From NCBI GenBank assembly GCA_017938765.1, contig JAGBAX010000021.1, positions 112,294-176,293 on the forward strand: a DNA stretch of 64,000 nucleotides. Reading direction: 5' to 3'. Below, one piece after another: positions 44,218 to 54,457 of the stretch. The notes beneath the pieces are model-generated. The model had not been told where the DNA came from, ran no database searches, and saw only the letters and a list, made by a program, of their open reading frames with translations. The stretch's first letter is position 1, and every line of letters begins with the position of its first letter. The translations under genes and the position numbers were made by a program. This DNA comes from Alistipes sp. (GTDB lineage Bacteria > Bacteroidota > Bacteroidia > Bacteroidales > Rikenellaceae).

Positions 44218-46803
44218 CTACTCCTTCACAGACTCCACCCACTCAATAGTCTCAATAGATAGTGTATCTGTTCTATCGCGCCAACGACCTTGGTCAAGCA
44301 GGCGCTTTTTACGAAGTTCCATTGCCCTCTCTATTGGGAAGTTTGGTCGTGGAAGGTTGCCTCTATCCTCTCTCTCCGATGGTCGGATAGTACGAGTCAT
44401 AACACTGTCACGATTAGGTCGGCGATGTGCCTCCCACGTAAATCCTTTGAGTTTTGTCTCTCTATCCTCTGGAATCTTATCAATCGGATAGAAGAAGTAT
44501 GTCGGATTTGTACGATATGTGATACCCTTAAGCTGACGATTTTCAAGGTATGCCGTCATATCGCCACTCTCAATATATGCCATCATGGTAATCTGAGGCG
44601 AGTTCTCCTCCTGCATATAATATATGGTCTGCACATTACCGTTTACATCGTTACGATAGAGCTCGTTATTCTCATTGAAGTAAGAAATCATCTCCTTACC
44701 CGCAACCTGATTATAGTGAGCTGTATCAATCTCAGCGACAGTCATTGGATGTCCCTCAAACAGAGCTTTTGAGAGTCTACCTGCTCTACTATAGATGTGC
44801 ATACTATCTGCCGTAATCTGATTCTCCTCGTTCCACAGCACTGGACTCTTATAGAGATGAATTACAGAGTCTGTACTACGCGATATGAGCGAGTCGCAGA
44901 CCATCTGCGCATCACTACGGAACATACGCACATTGCGCAGTGCCATAATAAGCTTAAAGGTGGAGTCCACAGCAATAGTATCTGTAGCCACTGCCGTAGT
45001 GTCTACCTTCTCCTTGCGCGGGAAGTGCTTTGCAATAATCGAGTCAAGCATATGGCGCACAAGAGAGTCGTGTGGCACCGAATCGGCATAGATAATTGAG
45101 TCAATCTGTCTAAATACAGAGTCATGTACAGGCTGAATAACTATACCCTTGCGCTCAAGTCGCATAACACGCCTACGGAGCTTCTTGTCGGCGCGTTCAC
45201 GAGCCTTAGCCTTCAGTATAGAGTCCTGACGCTCAAGTTTCTTATAGTATGCCGTACGCTTTGCCTGACGACGGGCAGCGATAGAGTCCAGTTTTACACG
45301 CAAGCTATCTGCTTTAACCCTCTTTACAGAGTCACGAAGTTGCTGCTTAAGAGCCTTTGCGGCAGCCCTCTCAAGAGCCTTGCGCTCTTTAACAGTTAGC
45401 GTATCAAGCGGATTTTTAAGGCTATCTGGGAGAAGGGAGTCTACCGCAAGCGAATCCTTGGCAAGCGAATCCTTAACTAACACAGCTGTGCTATCTACTG
45501 GCGACTTATCAACAGCCTGCTCTGTCTTGGCATCCTTTTGCAGGTTACCCCTATTTCTGTTACTACCCTTTTTCGCCTTATCAAGAGCCGCAAGAGCCTG
45601 CTCACGACGTTGCTGATTAGTCATAGGGGTTGATGGCTGCTCAACCTCAATCTCGCCATGCTCCTCGCCCTTTGTTGAAGAGTTAGGAGCGTTTTTTGCC
45701 ATCTCAGCCTCCTTTGCCACCTTAGCCAGAGAGTCCGCAAGAGCGATAGAGTCTGCGCGGTGTTTTGCAATTCGCTCGCGCTCAAGACGCTCAGCAACAG
45801 GGTCTTTAGTAAACAGGTACATTGAGTCAGAACGGATAAAGAGCGAATCGCCCTGCTCTGCATCGTAGCTAACCATAGACGGGTCTTTTGTAAGAAAGGC
45901 ATCTCCTGGCTCTTTCCAATACTCACCCCAGTCGCCAAAGGCTAATATCTTGTTCTTATTGTCGTCAATTTGGATATTGTTGCGCAGAAGAGCATAACCT
46001 CGCTCACGATAGTAGTCCAAGCTATCGCTCCACAACTCCTGCTCCTCGGTAAGGATATATCCATTTTCAGTCAAGCGATACAAATCCTCTGAGTCGCGAA
46101 ACTCACCGCAGTCGGCATACAGATACTCGTTATTCTCTTGATTCCAGATATTAGTATTGCGGAAAAAGCGAGCGTTGTTGGTATCCATATTATAGATTAC
46201 CGAGTCGCCCTTCATCTGGTATTTATCATCGCGCATCTCTACACGCTCTACACAGATAATATCCTTTGTATCAGCATTGTAGTATCCTTTATCGGACTCA
46301 AGGCGATTATTATCATCTACAACCACACCACCGCCGGTAAATGTTCCGACATTGCTCTTTGTGTTGAAGGTAAAATTGTAGGTGTACATCGTCGTTGTAC
46401 CATCAACGACCTTGATAATATCGGAATAGATACGGGCCTCGTTCTTCTCGCCATCATACTCTGCCCTATCGCCGTAGATAAATGTTGTACCCTTATTTAT
46501 CAGCACATTGCCGAAGCACTCAAGGTGAGAGTCTGAATAACGAACAGTACTGTCACAAGTAATGACAGTACCATTATGGTGCGCAGCAAAGTTACCAACA
46601 GCAATAAGAATCTTACGACCTCCTATCTGTGTCTGGCGACCTGCATCGGACTTCATGTCCACATACTTATCGGATTTCTCAGACTTCTCGTCCTGCTCCC
46701 TGCTTTGCGGTTCTGGCAGACGAGGCATACCCGTACTGCCCGCAAAGACAATGCTCGCAGTAGCCACCAAAAGCGCCGATATGGTTACTAATGTTTTGCG
46801 CAC
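44218..46803 (-). CDS. OstA-like LPS-transport protein with a long charged insert
   Basis: 861 residues with a signal peptide (about 1-22, ending VFAG). Residues about 55-330 form OstA/LptA-type beta repeats (VITCDSTVRYSDSHLECFGNV, DRAEYDGEKNEARIY). A low-complexity part from about 345 to 580 is rich in Asp-Ser-Leu and Lys/Arg/Ala, probably coiled or extended. A second OstA-like stretch follows. Bacteroidetes OstA-like proteins are presumed to act in LPS transport between the membranes. It overlaps the SurA-like gene by one base. Confidence 0.82.
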   Translation of the reverse strand: MRKTLVTISALLVATASIVFAGSTGMPRLPEPQSREQDEKSEKSDKYVDMKSDAGRQTQIGGRKILIAVGNFAAHHNGTVITCDSTVRYSDSHLECFGNVLINKGTTFIYGDRAEYDGEKNEARIYSDIIKVVDGTTTMYTYNFTFNTKSNVGTFTGGGVVVDDNNRLESDKGYYNADTKDIICVERVEMRDDKYQMKGDSVIYNMDTNNARFFRNTNIWNQENNEYLYADCGEFRDSEDLYRLTENGYILTEEQELWSDSLDYYRERGYALLRNNIQIDDNKNKILAFGDWGEYWKEPGDAFLTKDPSMVSYDAEQGDSLFIRSDSMYLFTKDPVAERLERERIAKHRADSIALADSLAKVAKEAEMAKNAPNSSTKGEEHGEIEVEQPSTPMTNQQRREQALAALDKAKKGSNRNRGNLQKDAKTEQAVDKSPVDSTAVLVKDSLAKDSLAVDSLLPDSLKNPLDTLTVKERKALERAAAKALKQQLRDSVKRVKADSLRVKLDSIAARRQAKRTAYYKKLERQDSILKAKARERADKKLRRRVMRLERKGIVIQPVHDSVFRQIDSIIYADSVPHDSLVRHMLDSIIAKHFPRKEKVDTTAVATDTIAVDSTFKLIMALRNVRMFRSDAQMVCDSLISRSTDSVIHLYKSPVLWNEENQITADSMHIYSRAGRLSKALFEGHPMTVAEIDTAHYNQVAGKEMISYFNENNELYRNDVNGNVQTIYYMQEENSPQITMMAYIESGDMTAYLENRQLKGITYRTNPTYFFYPIDKIPEDRETKLKGFTWEAHRRPNRDSVMTRTIRPSEREDRGNLPRPNFPIERAMELRKKRLLDQGRWRDRTDTLSIETIEWVESVKE

Positions 46804-48224
46804 TACTTCATCTCCTTTTTAACCCAACTCTTATTCAAGAAGTCGCCATTGCGATACTCTGGACTGATGTATACGTACATTGACTCAATCTTCTTATCAA
46901 GCCACTGCTGGAACACCTTCTGCTGCTTCTCCTGCAGGGCAATCTGCTCTAATCTGAGGTAGTCCTCATCAAGTGTAGCCTTATGTGATGGGATAATATC
47001 TACCAGCTTGATAATCTTACACATCTCATTTCCATTCATATCAGATGTACGGAAAGCAGTAGAGATATCACCCACCTTCATATAGCGAATTGTGTTGTAG
47101 TCGTCAATACTCTTTCCGCCACCAACGCCGAAGTCCTCCTTGAGGAACTTTGTTGCTGTTAGCTTCGCATCAAAAGCTGAGTAGTGCTCCAGAAGGTCGT
47201 GGTTTGTAACAATACCACCATTCTGTTTTGAGTGCTTATCATCCGAGTGAGCAAGTGCCGCAGCCTCAAAAGTAAGAGAATCCTTGCGGATAAGATTTGC
47301 AATACTATCAAGCTCAAGCATAGGGGCTACAATCTCATCTGTAGTATATGTCGGACGAAGCACAATATGACGGCAGTGATAGAGGTTGCCACGCTTGTCA
47401 ATCATCTGGATAATATGCAGACCAAACTGGGTCTCAACAACCTCCGACACCTGACCAGGCTTAAGCTCCTCAACAGCATCTGCGAATGGCTTTACCCAAC
47501 CATTGAGTGTTGTAGGCTCAAGCTCTCCACCACGAATAGCGGCTCCGTCAATAGAGTACATACGGGCAAGGGTTGCAAATTGAGCCTTACCAGTAACAAT
47601 TCTCTCGCGCATATCAAGTAGACGCTCACGAGTACGACGCTTTGCCGCCTCCATACCCTTTGGATACTTTGTAATATGTGCGTAGACATACTGCTCAGCA
47701 ATAATAGGCAAATCCTCCTTGTTTGTGCTGTTATAGAATGCCTCTACCTCGCCTGGAACAACCTTAACCTTGCCAATTACATCATTCTGCATAGCAGAGG
47801 CGTAGGTCTGCTCCTCAACTTGACGACGCACAAGCTCTCGGATATGGTAAATAGGCATATGGCTTTTACGCTCAAGCTCAACAACCGAGCCAGCCTCATC
47901 TGTCATACTCTGTACCTGCGCCTCTACACGCTGCACGATATCTCCTGTACTTACCTCTACAGAGTCGATAAGCGCCTGATTGTAGAGTAGTTTCTGCATC
48001 ATAAGCTGCTCTAACGCCTCGCTCTTAGGGTCGCGGTCCGATGTATAACCCTCAGCACGACGAGCCTCCACAAGTTGCTGAGCGGTCTGCTCCACCTCAG
48101 AGTGTAAGATAGAGGAGTTTCCCACTACGGCAACCACCTTGTCAAGCATCACAAATCTCTTCTGCGCATAGATTCCGGCACCTGCCAGCACAACAGCTAA
48201 TGCTGTAATCAATACTTTCTTCAT
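46803..48224 (-). CDS. SurA-like periplasmic peptidyl-prolyl isomerase
   Basis: 473 residues with a signal peptide (about 1-20). A SurA N-terminal domain (KVVAVVGNSSILHSEVEQ) precedes two parvulin-type segments, the first with ELEPTTLNGWVKPFADAVEELKPGQ and QFGLHIIQMIDKRG. It should chaperone outer-membrane proteins. The gene lies between a second SurA-like gene and the OstA-like gene. Confidence 0.88.
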   Translation of the reverse strand: MKKVLITALAVVLAGAGIYAQKRFVMLDKVVAVVGNSSILHSEVEQTAQQLVEARRAEGYTSDRDPKSEALEQLMMQKLLYNQALIDSVEVSTGDIVQRVEAQVQSMTDEAGSVVELERKSHMPIYHIRELVRRQVEEQTYASAMQNDVIGKVKVVPGEVEAFYNSTNKEDLPIIAEQYVYAHITKYPKGMEAAKRRTRERLLDMRERIVTGKAQFATLARMYSIDGAAIRGGELEPTTLNGWVKPFADAVEELKPGQVSEVVETQFGLHIIQMIDKRGNLYHCRHIVLRPTYTTDEIVAPMLELDSIANLIRKDSLTFEAAALAHSDDKHSKQNGGIVTNHDLLEHYSAFDAKLTATKFLKEDFGVGGGKSIDDYNTIRYMKVGDISTAFRTSDMNGNEMCKIIKLVDIIPSHKATLDEDYLRLEQIALQEKQQKVFQQWLDKKIESMYVYISPEYRNGDFLNKSWVKKEMK

Positions 48225-48233
48225 ATCTTCTGT

Positions 48234-49106
48234 TTAATTTATTTTCAATGAATCTCTGTAAACTTTTACCAGTCCGTTATTATCTGCATTTTGACGAATG
48301 CGCTCCTCATTGTTGCGAATAATCTCGCCCTGACGACGATTTGTCAAAATCCTTACAATCTTATCCTTAGCCATAAAAAGTGGCATAGTCTCACCCGCCT
48401 TGAGCATATCTGTCACACGGAAATAGTAGTATGACGTCTGATGGTGAATCTGCTGAAGGTCACGCTCCGATAGTAGCTTATCATAGTTTGCCGAGCGGAG
48501 AAGTGGCAGGTGTGCCAAAAACTCAGCGTAGTCCACCCACTCGCCATACTTTACAAGCCTAAAGTTATTCTTCAGACATATTTGCTCTGCCTCAGCAAAT
48601 TTCTCACTCTTTGGCGAGCGCATCATCTGCACCAGCCAGTCACGACGGCGATACTTCTCTGGGATTGTTACTACATAACCCTTAACAACAGGCGACGAAA
48701 GGCGAAAATCACTCTTGTGATTATTGTAGTATGCCTCTATATCGCTATCTGTAATTTGAAAATCTGTATCCTTATCAAGATAGTACTGCTCAATCTTACG
48801 AATTAGCAGCGACTGACGATACTCCTCAACCATACGATCAATATCAGCCTCAGAAGATGAGAAGATAAGCTCAGCCTCTTGTAATTTCAACTGACGGATA
48901 ATCCACTTGTCAATGTAAGAGTCTACATAACTAACAGAATCTGCACCAGTAAGACCCTTTGGCACAGCAGCAGAAATTTCTGTGGCTGTAAGGCTATTTT
49001 TTCCCGCCTTAGCTACAGTATCATATCCGAAAAATGTTGAGGCATCGCGACACGAAATCGCAAAGCATACAACACACAAAACCAATATGTAATTCCAAAA
49101 TCTCAT
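48234..49106 (-). CDS. SurA-like lipoprotein without a clear isomerase domain
   Basis: 290 residues from the ATG at 49104-49106 (MRFWNYILVL). A longer frame to 49145 begins upstream of the TATATTTG box and is rejected. The lipoprotein signal ends at Cys19 (lipobox FAISC). The helical part (about 45-140, SADIDRMVEEYRQSLLIRKIEQYYL) resembles SurA N-terminal domains; the later part is helical with no parvulin motif I can identify. It is probably a periplasmic chaperone working with the gene downstream. Confidence 0.75.
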   Translation of the reverse strand: MRFWNYILVLCVVCFAISCRDASTFFGYDTVAKAGKNSLTATEISAAVPKGLTGADSVSYVDSYIDKWIIRQLKLQEAELIFSSSEADIDRMVEEYRQSLLIRKIEQYYLDKDTDFQITDSDIEAYYNNHKSDFRLSSPVVKGYVVTIPEKYRRRDWLVQMMRSPKSEKFAEAEQICLKNNFRLVKYGEWVDYAEFLAHLPLLRSANYDKLLSERDLQQIHHQTSYYYFRVTDMLKAGETMPLFMAKDKIVRILTNRRQGEIIRNNEERIRQNADNNGLVKVYRDSLKIN

Positions 49107-49116
49107 ATTCAACCTG

Positions 49117-49124
49117 CAAATATA
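49117..49124 (-). promoter_or_regulatory. Envelope-biogenesis operon -7 box
   Basis: TATATTTG on the minus strand, 10 bp before the ATG at 49106. It is the only box I see for the series of genes down to 40700. Confidence 0.65.
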
Positions 49125-49230
49125 CAATTTTTCGCCGTAAAACAACGTATTACTACGTAATAATATTGCAAAAAAGAGAGAAAAATAGCCTTTAAACCAC
49201 TTTTCTCTCTCAAACGACGAACAAACTCAA

Positions 49231-50133
49231 CTAAACCGAGAGTATTTTTCGCTTCCTACGACGCCAAGTCTCAACGGTCGCAATAACACAAATCACAAAA
49301 CAAACCCCATAAACTGAGTAGTATAGTGACCCGCCTCCAAGTATGTGATAATATGAGAAATTATCCAGATTAAGTGTAATAAGCGAATATGCTATTGCAT
49401 TGTTAATAGAATGCAGAATTATGGTAGAAAATATAGAGTTTGTATGTAGATATATTGTACCCAAAACAAGCCCCGACACAAAGGCAGCAAACATCACCGA
49501 CGGCTCAAAGTGAACAATAGCAAAAATTGCGGATGACACAACCACCGAAAGCGACCTTCTATGGCGTCGTAGCAATGATTCAAGTATCAAACCCCTAAAT
49601 AGCAACTCCTCAAAAACTGGAGCAAAGACAACCGCCGTAACTATCGCCCAAAAGCCCTGTCCAGAGCCCTGTTCTACTTTAGGTAAAAGCAGCGAAAGAG
49701 GCTCAACAACCACCTGTACAGCAATTAACCAAATAAGGCCACCAAGAATAACATTCGGATTAAATCCGCGAGTTGAAGCGCGAGCAACACGACCCCTTCC
49801 ATCTCTAAATCTTATATAGCAATAGAGCAGTCCGCAAGCCATAATCATTGACAGTGGATAGATAACCGCAAAGCTCTCTCCCCTAACCACCTGAACGCCT
49901 ATAAACTGCTCAATATCAATTATCTCACCGCTCAGCATATCTGGCATAGGCAGTCCCAGTGCCACGCCAATCACAGAGACCACAAGCTGCGACAAGACCA
50001 CAATAATCAGCATTACCAGAAGATCAAACATTGTTGGAAAGTCTCCCTTATGCGCCACCTTCTCAAATCCGTGTTGCTCAAGCAGATTATCATCATCACT
50101 CTCAAAACCAGTATTTACATTCTCTTCTGCCAT
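49231..50133 (-). CDS. CPBP-family intramembrane metalloprotease
   Basis: 300 residues from the ATG at 50131-50133 (MAEENVNTGF). About eight hydrophobic segments. The Abi/CAAX motifs are EELLFRGL (EExxxR), FAIVHFEP (FxxxH) and HSINNAIAY (HxxxN), all within membrane segments. Family members cleave prenylated proteins or pheromones or act in immunity to bacteriocins; the target here is unknown. Its promoter faces that of parA. Confidence 0.88.
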   Translation of the reverse strand: MAEENVNTGFESDDDNLLEQHGFEKVAHKGDFPTMFDLLVMLIIVVLSQLVVSVIGVALGLPMPDMLSGEIIDIEQFIGVQVVRGESFAVIYPLSMIMACGLLYCYIRFRDGRGRVARASTRGFNPNVILGGLIWLIAVQVVVEPLSLLLPKVEQGSGQGFWAIVTAVVFAPVFEELLFRGLILESLLRRHRRSLSVVVSSAIFAIVHFEPSVMFAAFVSGLVLGTIYLHTNSIFSTIILHSINNAIAYSLITLNLDNFSYYHILGGGSLYYSVYGVCFVICVIATVETWRRRKRKILSV

Positions 50134-50150
50134 AGTGTAGATTTTGACTA

Positions 50151-50158
50151 CAAAGATA
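50151..50158 (-). promoter_or_regulatory. CPBP gene -7 box
   Basis: TATCTTTG on the minus strand, 17 bp before the ATG at 50133. The parA box lies 43 bp away on the other strand. Confidence 0.7.
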
Positions 50159-50200
50159 ATCAATTTTGAGAATTTCTATGGCATTTCGATTTAATTTTAT

Positions 50201-50208
50201 TAAATTTG
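50201..50208 (+). promoter_or_regulatory. parA -7 box
   Basis: TAAATTTG, 29 bp before the ATG at 50238. Confidence 0.6.
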
Positions 50209-50237
50209 CACGATATTTCGACACTTAAACCGTACAT

Positions 50238-51008
50238 ATGGGAAAAGTTATAGCTTTAGCAAACCAAAAGGGTGGCGTAGGAAAGACCACCACAGCGATA
50301 AATTTAGCAGCCTCTATTGCGCTACTTGGCAAGAAGGTGCTACTTCTTGATGCCGACCCACAGGCAAATGCCACATCTGGCCTTGGCTTTGAGATTAACC
50401 TCAACGGTATCTATGAGTGTATCACTGGCCAGTGTAATGCTGAGGATGTTATTCTTAAGAGCGAGGATGTTAAGAATCTGTGGGTACTCCCTTCAAGCAT
50501 TGAGTTGGTTGCCGCTGAGACCGAACTTCCGAATATGGAGAATAGCCACTTTGTAGTTAAGAGCATTGTAGACTCAGTGAAGGAGAAGTACGACTATATC
50601 TTTATTGACTGCTCCCCCTCTTTAGGTTTTACGACTGTGAACATTCTTACTGCTGCTGACTCAATACTTATCCCTGTGCAGTGCGAGTATCTTGCCCTTG
50701 AGGGACTGAGCAAGCTGCTCAACACATACAACAGAGTCAAGAGTGGACTTAATCCAAACCTTGAGATTGAGGGCTTTGTAATGACGATGTATATGCGCAA
50801 CCGTCTGAACAATCAGGTTGTCTCGGAGGTTCGCGAGTACTTTGGCGAACTTGCATACGACACAATCATTCAGCGCAATATCCGTCTGGGCGAGGCTCCG
50901 TCACACGGCAAGCCGATAATGCTCTATGATGCATCTGCAGCTGGCGCTGTGGCATACCTAACTCTGGCAAAGGAGTTTTTGAAGAGAAATAGAAAGATGA
51001 GAAAATAA
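50238..51008 (+). CDS. parA: Chromosome-partitioning ATPase ParA
   Basis: 256 residues. The deviant Walker A loop KGGVGKTT begins near residue 11, Walker A' is [11 protein letters not shown], and Walker B is FIDCSPS. It makes ATP-dependent gradients on the nucleoid to separate ParB-bound origins. Directly followed by parB. No canonical parS was seen by eye in the window. Confidence 0.96.
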   Translation: MGKVIALANQKGGVGKTTTAINLAASIALLGKKVLLLDADPQANATSGLGFEINLNGIYECITGQCNAEDVILKSEDVKNLWVLPSSIELVAAETELPNMENSHFVVKSIVDSVKEKYDYIFIDCSPSLGFTTVNILTAADSILIPVQCEYLALEGLSKLLNTYNRVKSGLNPNLEIEGFVMTMYMRNRLNNQVVSEVREYFGELAYDTIIQRNIRLGEAPSHGKPIMLYDASAAGAVAYLTLAKEFLKRNRKMRK

Positions 51009-51022
51009 AACAAATTATATAG

Positions 51023-51889
51023 ATGGCAAAACAGAAAGGTTTAGGTCGCGGCTTAGGCGCGATTTTCGGAAGCGAGGCGATAGATATTAAGGCAAAGCCG
51101 ATGTCAGAGATGGCAGAAATCAAGGTTATGGAGTGTATCCCTAACCCTACACAGCCTCGTCGTACTTTTGACGAAACAGCTCTTGAAGAGCTTGCAGACT
51201 CACTGCGTACACTTGGTCTTATACAACCAATAACTGTCCGCAAGCAGGACGATAAGTACCTTATTATCAGCGGAGAGCGTCGTTGGCGTGCTGCACAGCT
51301 TGCAGGGCTTGAGACTCTACCAGCGTATATCCGCAATGTAGACGATGAGAATCTGCACGCTATGGCTCTTGTTGAGAACATCCAGCGTCAGGACCTCAAT
51401 GCAATAGAGATTGCACTTGGTATGCAGCGTCTTATTGACGAGTGTGGTCTTACTCAGGATGCACTGGCTGAGAAGGTGGGCAAGCGTCGTTCAACAATTG
51501 CCAACTATATGCGTCTGCTCCGTCTTGCAGACCCTGTTCAGCTCGCTGTGAAGGAGGGTGTGATATCTATGGGTCACGCCAAGGCAATAGCATCAGCACA
51601 GAGCGAAAAGCAGCAGGTGGCAGTGCTCAAGAAGATTATCAAGGCCAACCTCTCTGTTCGTCAGGCCGAGGATTATGTTCGCCTACTTATTGAGGGCAAG
51701 AGCAAGAGCACAACAACTGTAGACGAGGAGTACCCAGAGAGTTACACTCGCCTTGTTGAGTACCTTGAGCAGTTCTTCTCTGAGAATATATCTATCAAGC
51801 GCACCAAGAGCGGTGGCGGCAAGATTACCATTGGTTTTGACAACGACAGCGACATTGATCGTTTTATAGAGAAGTTTTCTAAGCAGTAG
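51023..51889 (+). CDS. parB: Chromosome-partitioning protein ParB
   Basis: 288 residues. It begins with KGLGRGLGAIFG, the ParA-interacting start of Spo0J-type proteins. The CTPase domain has GLIQPITVR, SGERRWRAAQLAGL and ENIQRQDLNAIE, and the HTH is LTQDALAEKVGKRRSTIANYM. It loads on parS sites and spreads with CTP. The DUF5683 gene begins one base after its stop. Confidence 0.96.
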   Translation: MAKQKGLGRGLGAIFGSEAIDIKAKPMSEMAEIKVMECIPNPTQPRRTFDETALEELADSLRTLGLIQPITVRKQDDKYLIISGERRWRAAQLAGLETLPAYIRNVDDENLHAMALVENIQRQDLNAIEIALGMQRLIDECGLTQDALAEKVGKRRSTIANYMRLLRLADPVQLAVKEGVISMGHAKAIASAQSEKQQVAVLKKIIKANLSVRQAEDYVRLLIEGKSKSTTTVDEEYPESYTRLVEYLEQFFSENISIKRTKSGGGKITIGFDNDSDIDRFIEKFSKQ

Positions 51890-51890
51890 T

Positions 51891-53093
51891 ATGGCAAAGA
51901 GTTACACAAAAACACTCCTTACCATTGTGGCAACGCTACTTGTCACAACGCTCTGTTTTGCACAGGTCAATCCATACGCAAGGGCACTACGTGGCGAGAA
52001 GAGAGTAGTCAGTGGCGGTATGCTTGAGAAGATTGACTCGGCGGCTATTGCTCGTCGTGACTCTATTCGCGTGCATAACCTTGCCGACTCACTCAGAACA
52101 CTACCAAAAGACTCCCTTGTTGTTGTCTCCGACTCTCTGCGTATGGCACTGCCAGACTCTCTACGACGAGTAATATTTGCCGACTCAGTTATTGGCGACA
52201 AGCGCGACTCACTGGCAAAGGCCGAAAAACTCCGTCGTCGTGCCGAGAAGCGCGATGGCAGGCAGCCATTTATCAGTGACTCAATGTCACTGCGCAAGGT
52301 TAGCTTTGCCTCTGCCGTACTCCCTGGATTTGGACAGATATACAACAAGCAGTATTGGAAGCTACCAATACTCTACACCACCTTAGGTACATCTATCGGT
52401 ATGTGGGCTCATCAGCAGAGCAAGTACAAGCCACTCAAGCAACAGTTTGAGGTGATGACTGACCAAAGCATGAAGCGTACCGAGGAGATGAACGCCCTGC
52501 AGCGTGAGATGATTAAGCATAACACCCTCAAGCAGACATTTATGTTTACTACTGTCGCCTCGTATATCTACTTTATCGGCGATGCTGCTGTATGTTATGC
52601 AACAAACGATGTCTCTTCTGTAGCACGAGCTACTACTCTTTCAACAATCTGTCCTGGTGCTGGTCAGGTCTACAACAAGAGCTACTGGCGCGTACCTATC
52701 GTTATTGGAGGTTTTGCAACGACAATCTACTGTATAGACTGGAACAATCGAGGCTATCAGCGATTTAAGAAGGCATACCGTCTGCGTTTTGACTACGACG
52801 AACACCCAGAGCTATACCCAAATGGCTCGCAGGATGAGTTTGGTGGTCGCTATGCCTCGTCGTTCCTCAAGAATTTGAGAAATAGTTATCGCCGAAATCG
52901 CGACCTCTGTATAATTCTTACGGCAGGAATATATGTTCTCCAGATTGTGGATGCCCATGTGGATGCCCATCTGCGAGACTATGACATCTCCGACGATTTG
53001 AGCGTAGAGGTAACTCCAATGATTAACTACGCCTATCAGCCTGGACTTGGAACAACTGCCACTATGGGTATGAACCTCACATTTACTTTCTAA
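51891..53093 (+). CDS. DUF5683-domain membrane protein
   Basis: 400 residues with a signal peptide (about 1-25, ending CFAQ). The region to about 120 is charged and rich in Asp-Ser-Leu. Two repeated AVLPGFGQIYNKQYWKLPI and TICPGAGQVYNKSYWRVPI motifs mark DUF5683, each followed by hydrophobic segments. This family sits between parB and mltD in many Bacteroidetes; its role is unknown but envelope-related. Confidence 0.88.
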   Translation: MAKSYTKTLLTIVATLLVTTLCFAQVNPYARALRGEKRVVSGGMLEKIDSAAIARRDSIRVHNLADSLRTLPKDSLVVVSDSLRMALPDSLRRVIFADSVIGDKRDSLAKAEKLRRRAEKRDGRQPFISDSMSLRKVSFASAVLPGFGQIYNKQYWKLPILYTTLGTSIGMWAHQQSKYKPLKQQFEVMTDQSMKRTEEMNALQREMIKHNTLKQTFMFTTVASYIYFIGDAAVCYATNDVSSVARATTLSTICPGAGQVYNKSYWRVPIVIGGFATTIYCIDWNNRGYQRFKKAYRLRFDYDEHPELYPNGSQDEFGGRYASSFLKNLRNSYRRNRDLCIILTAGIYVLQIVDAHVDAHLRDYDISDDLSVEVTPMINYAYQPGLGTTATMGMNLTFTF

Positions 53094-53095
53094 GC

Positions 53096-54457
53096 ATGAA
53101 AAAACTCACTATATTTATTCTCGCCACACTATGTCTATCAAGCTCTGTGGCGGGACCAGTTCGCCTAAACATCCTCAAGAAGAGACCTAAAACACAGAAT
53201 GTTGTCACTCTCTACGACACCGTGCGCGTGGTTGTAACAGACACTATTCGCGTAGAGCCTAAGCCCGCTCCGAGGATAGATACGCTCTGTCACACCCTCA
53301 CCCCAACGCAGATAGACTCTCTGCTCCACGTCTGGCAAACTATGAGCATTACAGAGAGCCACGACAACTACTTTGAGCAGTTCTCTGCGGACCTTACCGA
53401 GGAGTGTAACCTTCCAAAGGACAGCCTCTACAAGATGCGCCTAATGGATATGGTATCGCCAGTGCATCTGCCATATAATAGTGCCGTACGCAAGTACATT
53501 GACTACTACCTTGAGAATAAGTGGAGCCCGATGAGCCGTATGATTGGTCTGTCAAAGTTCTACTTTCCAATTTTTGAGCAGGAGCTTATCAATGCAGGTC
53601 TTCCAGTAGAGTTGCGCTATTTAGCGATTATTGAATCAAACCTCAACCCTACCATCACCTCACGCGCTGGTGCAGTAGGCCTGTGGCAGTTTATGCCAAG
53701 CACGGGTAAGAATTTAGGTCTTGAGATTAACTCGCTTGTAGACGAGCGCTGCGACATCATCCTCTCAACACGCGCTGCCTGCAAGTTCCTCAAGCACCTC
53801 TACGACACCTTTGGAGACTGGGCATTGGCTCTGGCTGCATACAACGCAGGCCCTGGCAGAATCAGTCGTGCCCTTGCAAGGTCGGGCGGTGCAAAGACCT
53901 ACTGGGATATCTACTACGATCTGAACGCCGAGACCAGAGGATATGTGCCGAAGTTTATCGCCACAGCATATGCCTACACTTACCACAATCAGCACGGCAT
54001 TACTCCGAGCGCTACGCCAGAGTGCATTGCTTCGGACACAGTAACCATCCACCGCACCATGCATCTTGGGCAGGTGGCATCAACGCTTGGCATTCCTATT
54101 GAGACGCTCAAGTTTCTCAATCCGCAGTATAAGATTGACATCATCCCTGCCGCTCGCAAGCCATACTCACTGCGACTGCCGACAAATTATATTACTCAGT
54201 TTATTGAGCATCAGGAGGAGATATACTCTAAGGACTCGCTATATCTAAAGGAGTACATCAACCCTGCCAATCTTGATAAGAAGCGTGCCGAGGGTCTGGG
54301 ATATACCTACACTGTTCGCAACGGAGACAATCTGGGAATCATTGCCAAGCGTAACCGCTGCACCGTTAAGGAGATTATGCGCTGGAATAAGCTCAAATCA
54401 ACAGTTATTCGCCCAGGTCAGAAGTTAAGAATTAACCGTCCTAAACCACGCTCATAA
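53096..54457 (+). CDS. MltD-like lytic transglycosylase with LysM domain
   Basis: 453 residues with a signal peptide (about 1-19). The SLT domain holds the catalytic Glu in LAIIESNLNP and continues GLWQFMPSTGKN and ALAAYNAGPGR. One LysM domain closes the protein (TYTVRNGDNLGIIAKRNR, about 405-450). It cuts peptidoglycan glycan strands. The mnmE ATG overlaps its stop. Confidence 0.92.
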   Translation: MKKLTIFILATLCLSSSVAGPVRLNILKKRPKTQNVVTLYDTVRVVVTDTIRVEPKPAPRIDTLCHTLTPTQIDSLLHVWQTMSITESHDNYFEQFSADLTEECNLPKDSLYKMRLMDMVSPVHLPYNSAVRKYIDYYLENKWSPMSRMIGLSKFYFPIFEQELINAGLPVELRYLAIIESNLNPTITSRAGAVGLWQFMPSTGKNLGLEINSLVDERCDIILSTRAACKFLKHLYDTFGDWALALAAYNAGPGRISRALARSGGAKTYWDIYYDLNAETRGYVPKFIATAYAYTYHNQHGITPSATPECIASDTVTIHRTMHLGQVASTLGIPIETLKFLNPQYKIDIIPAARKPYSLRLPTNYITQFIEHQEEIYSKDSLYLKEYINPANLDKKRAEGLGYTYTVRNGDNLGIIAKRNRCTVKEIMRWNKLKSTVIRPGQKLRINRPKPRS

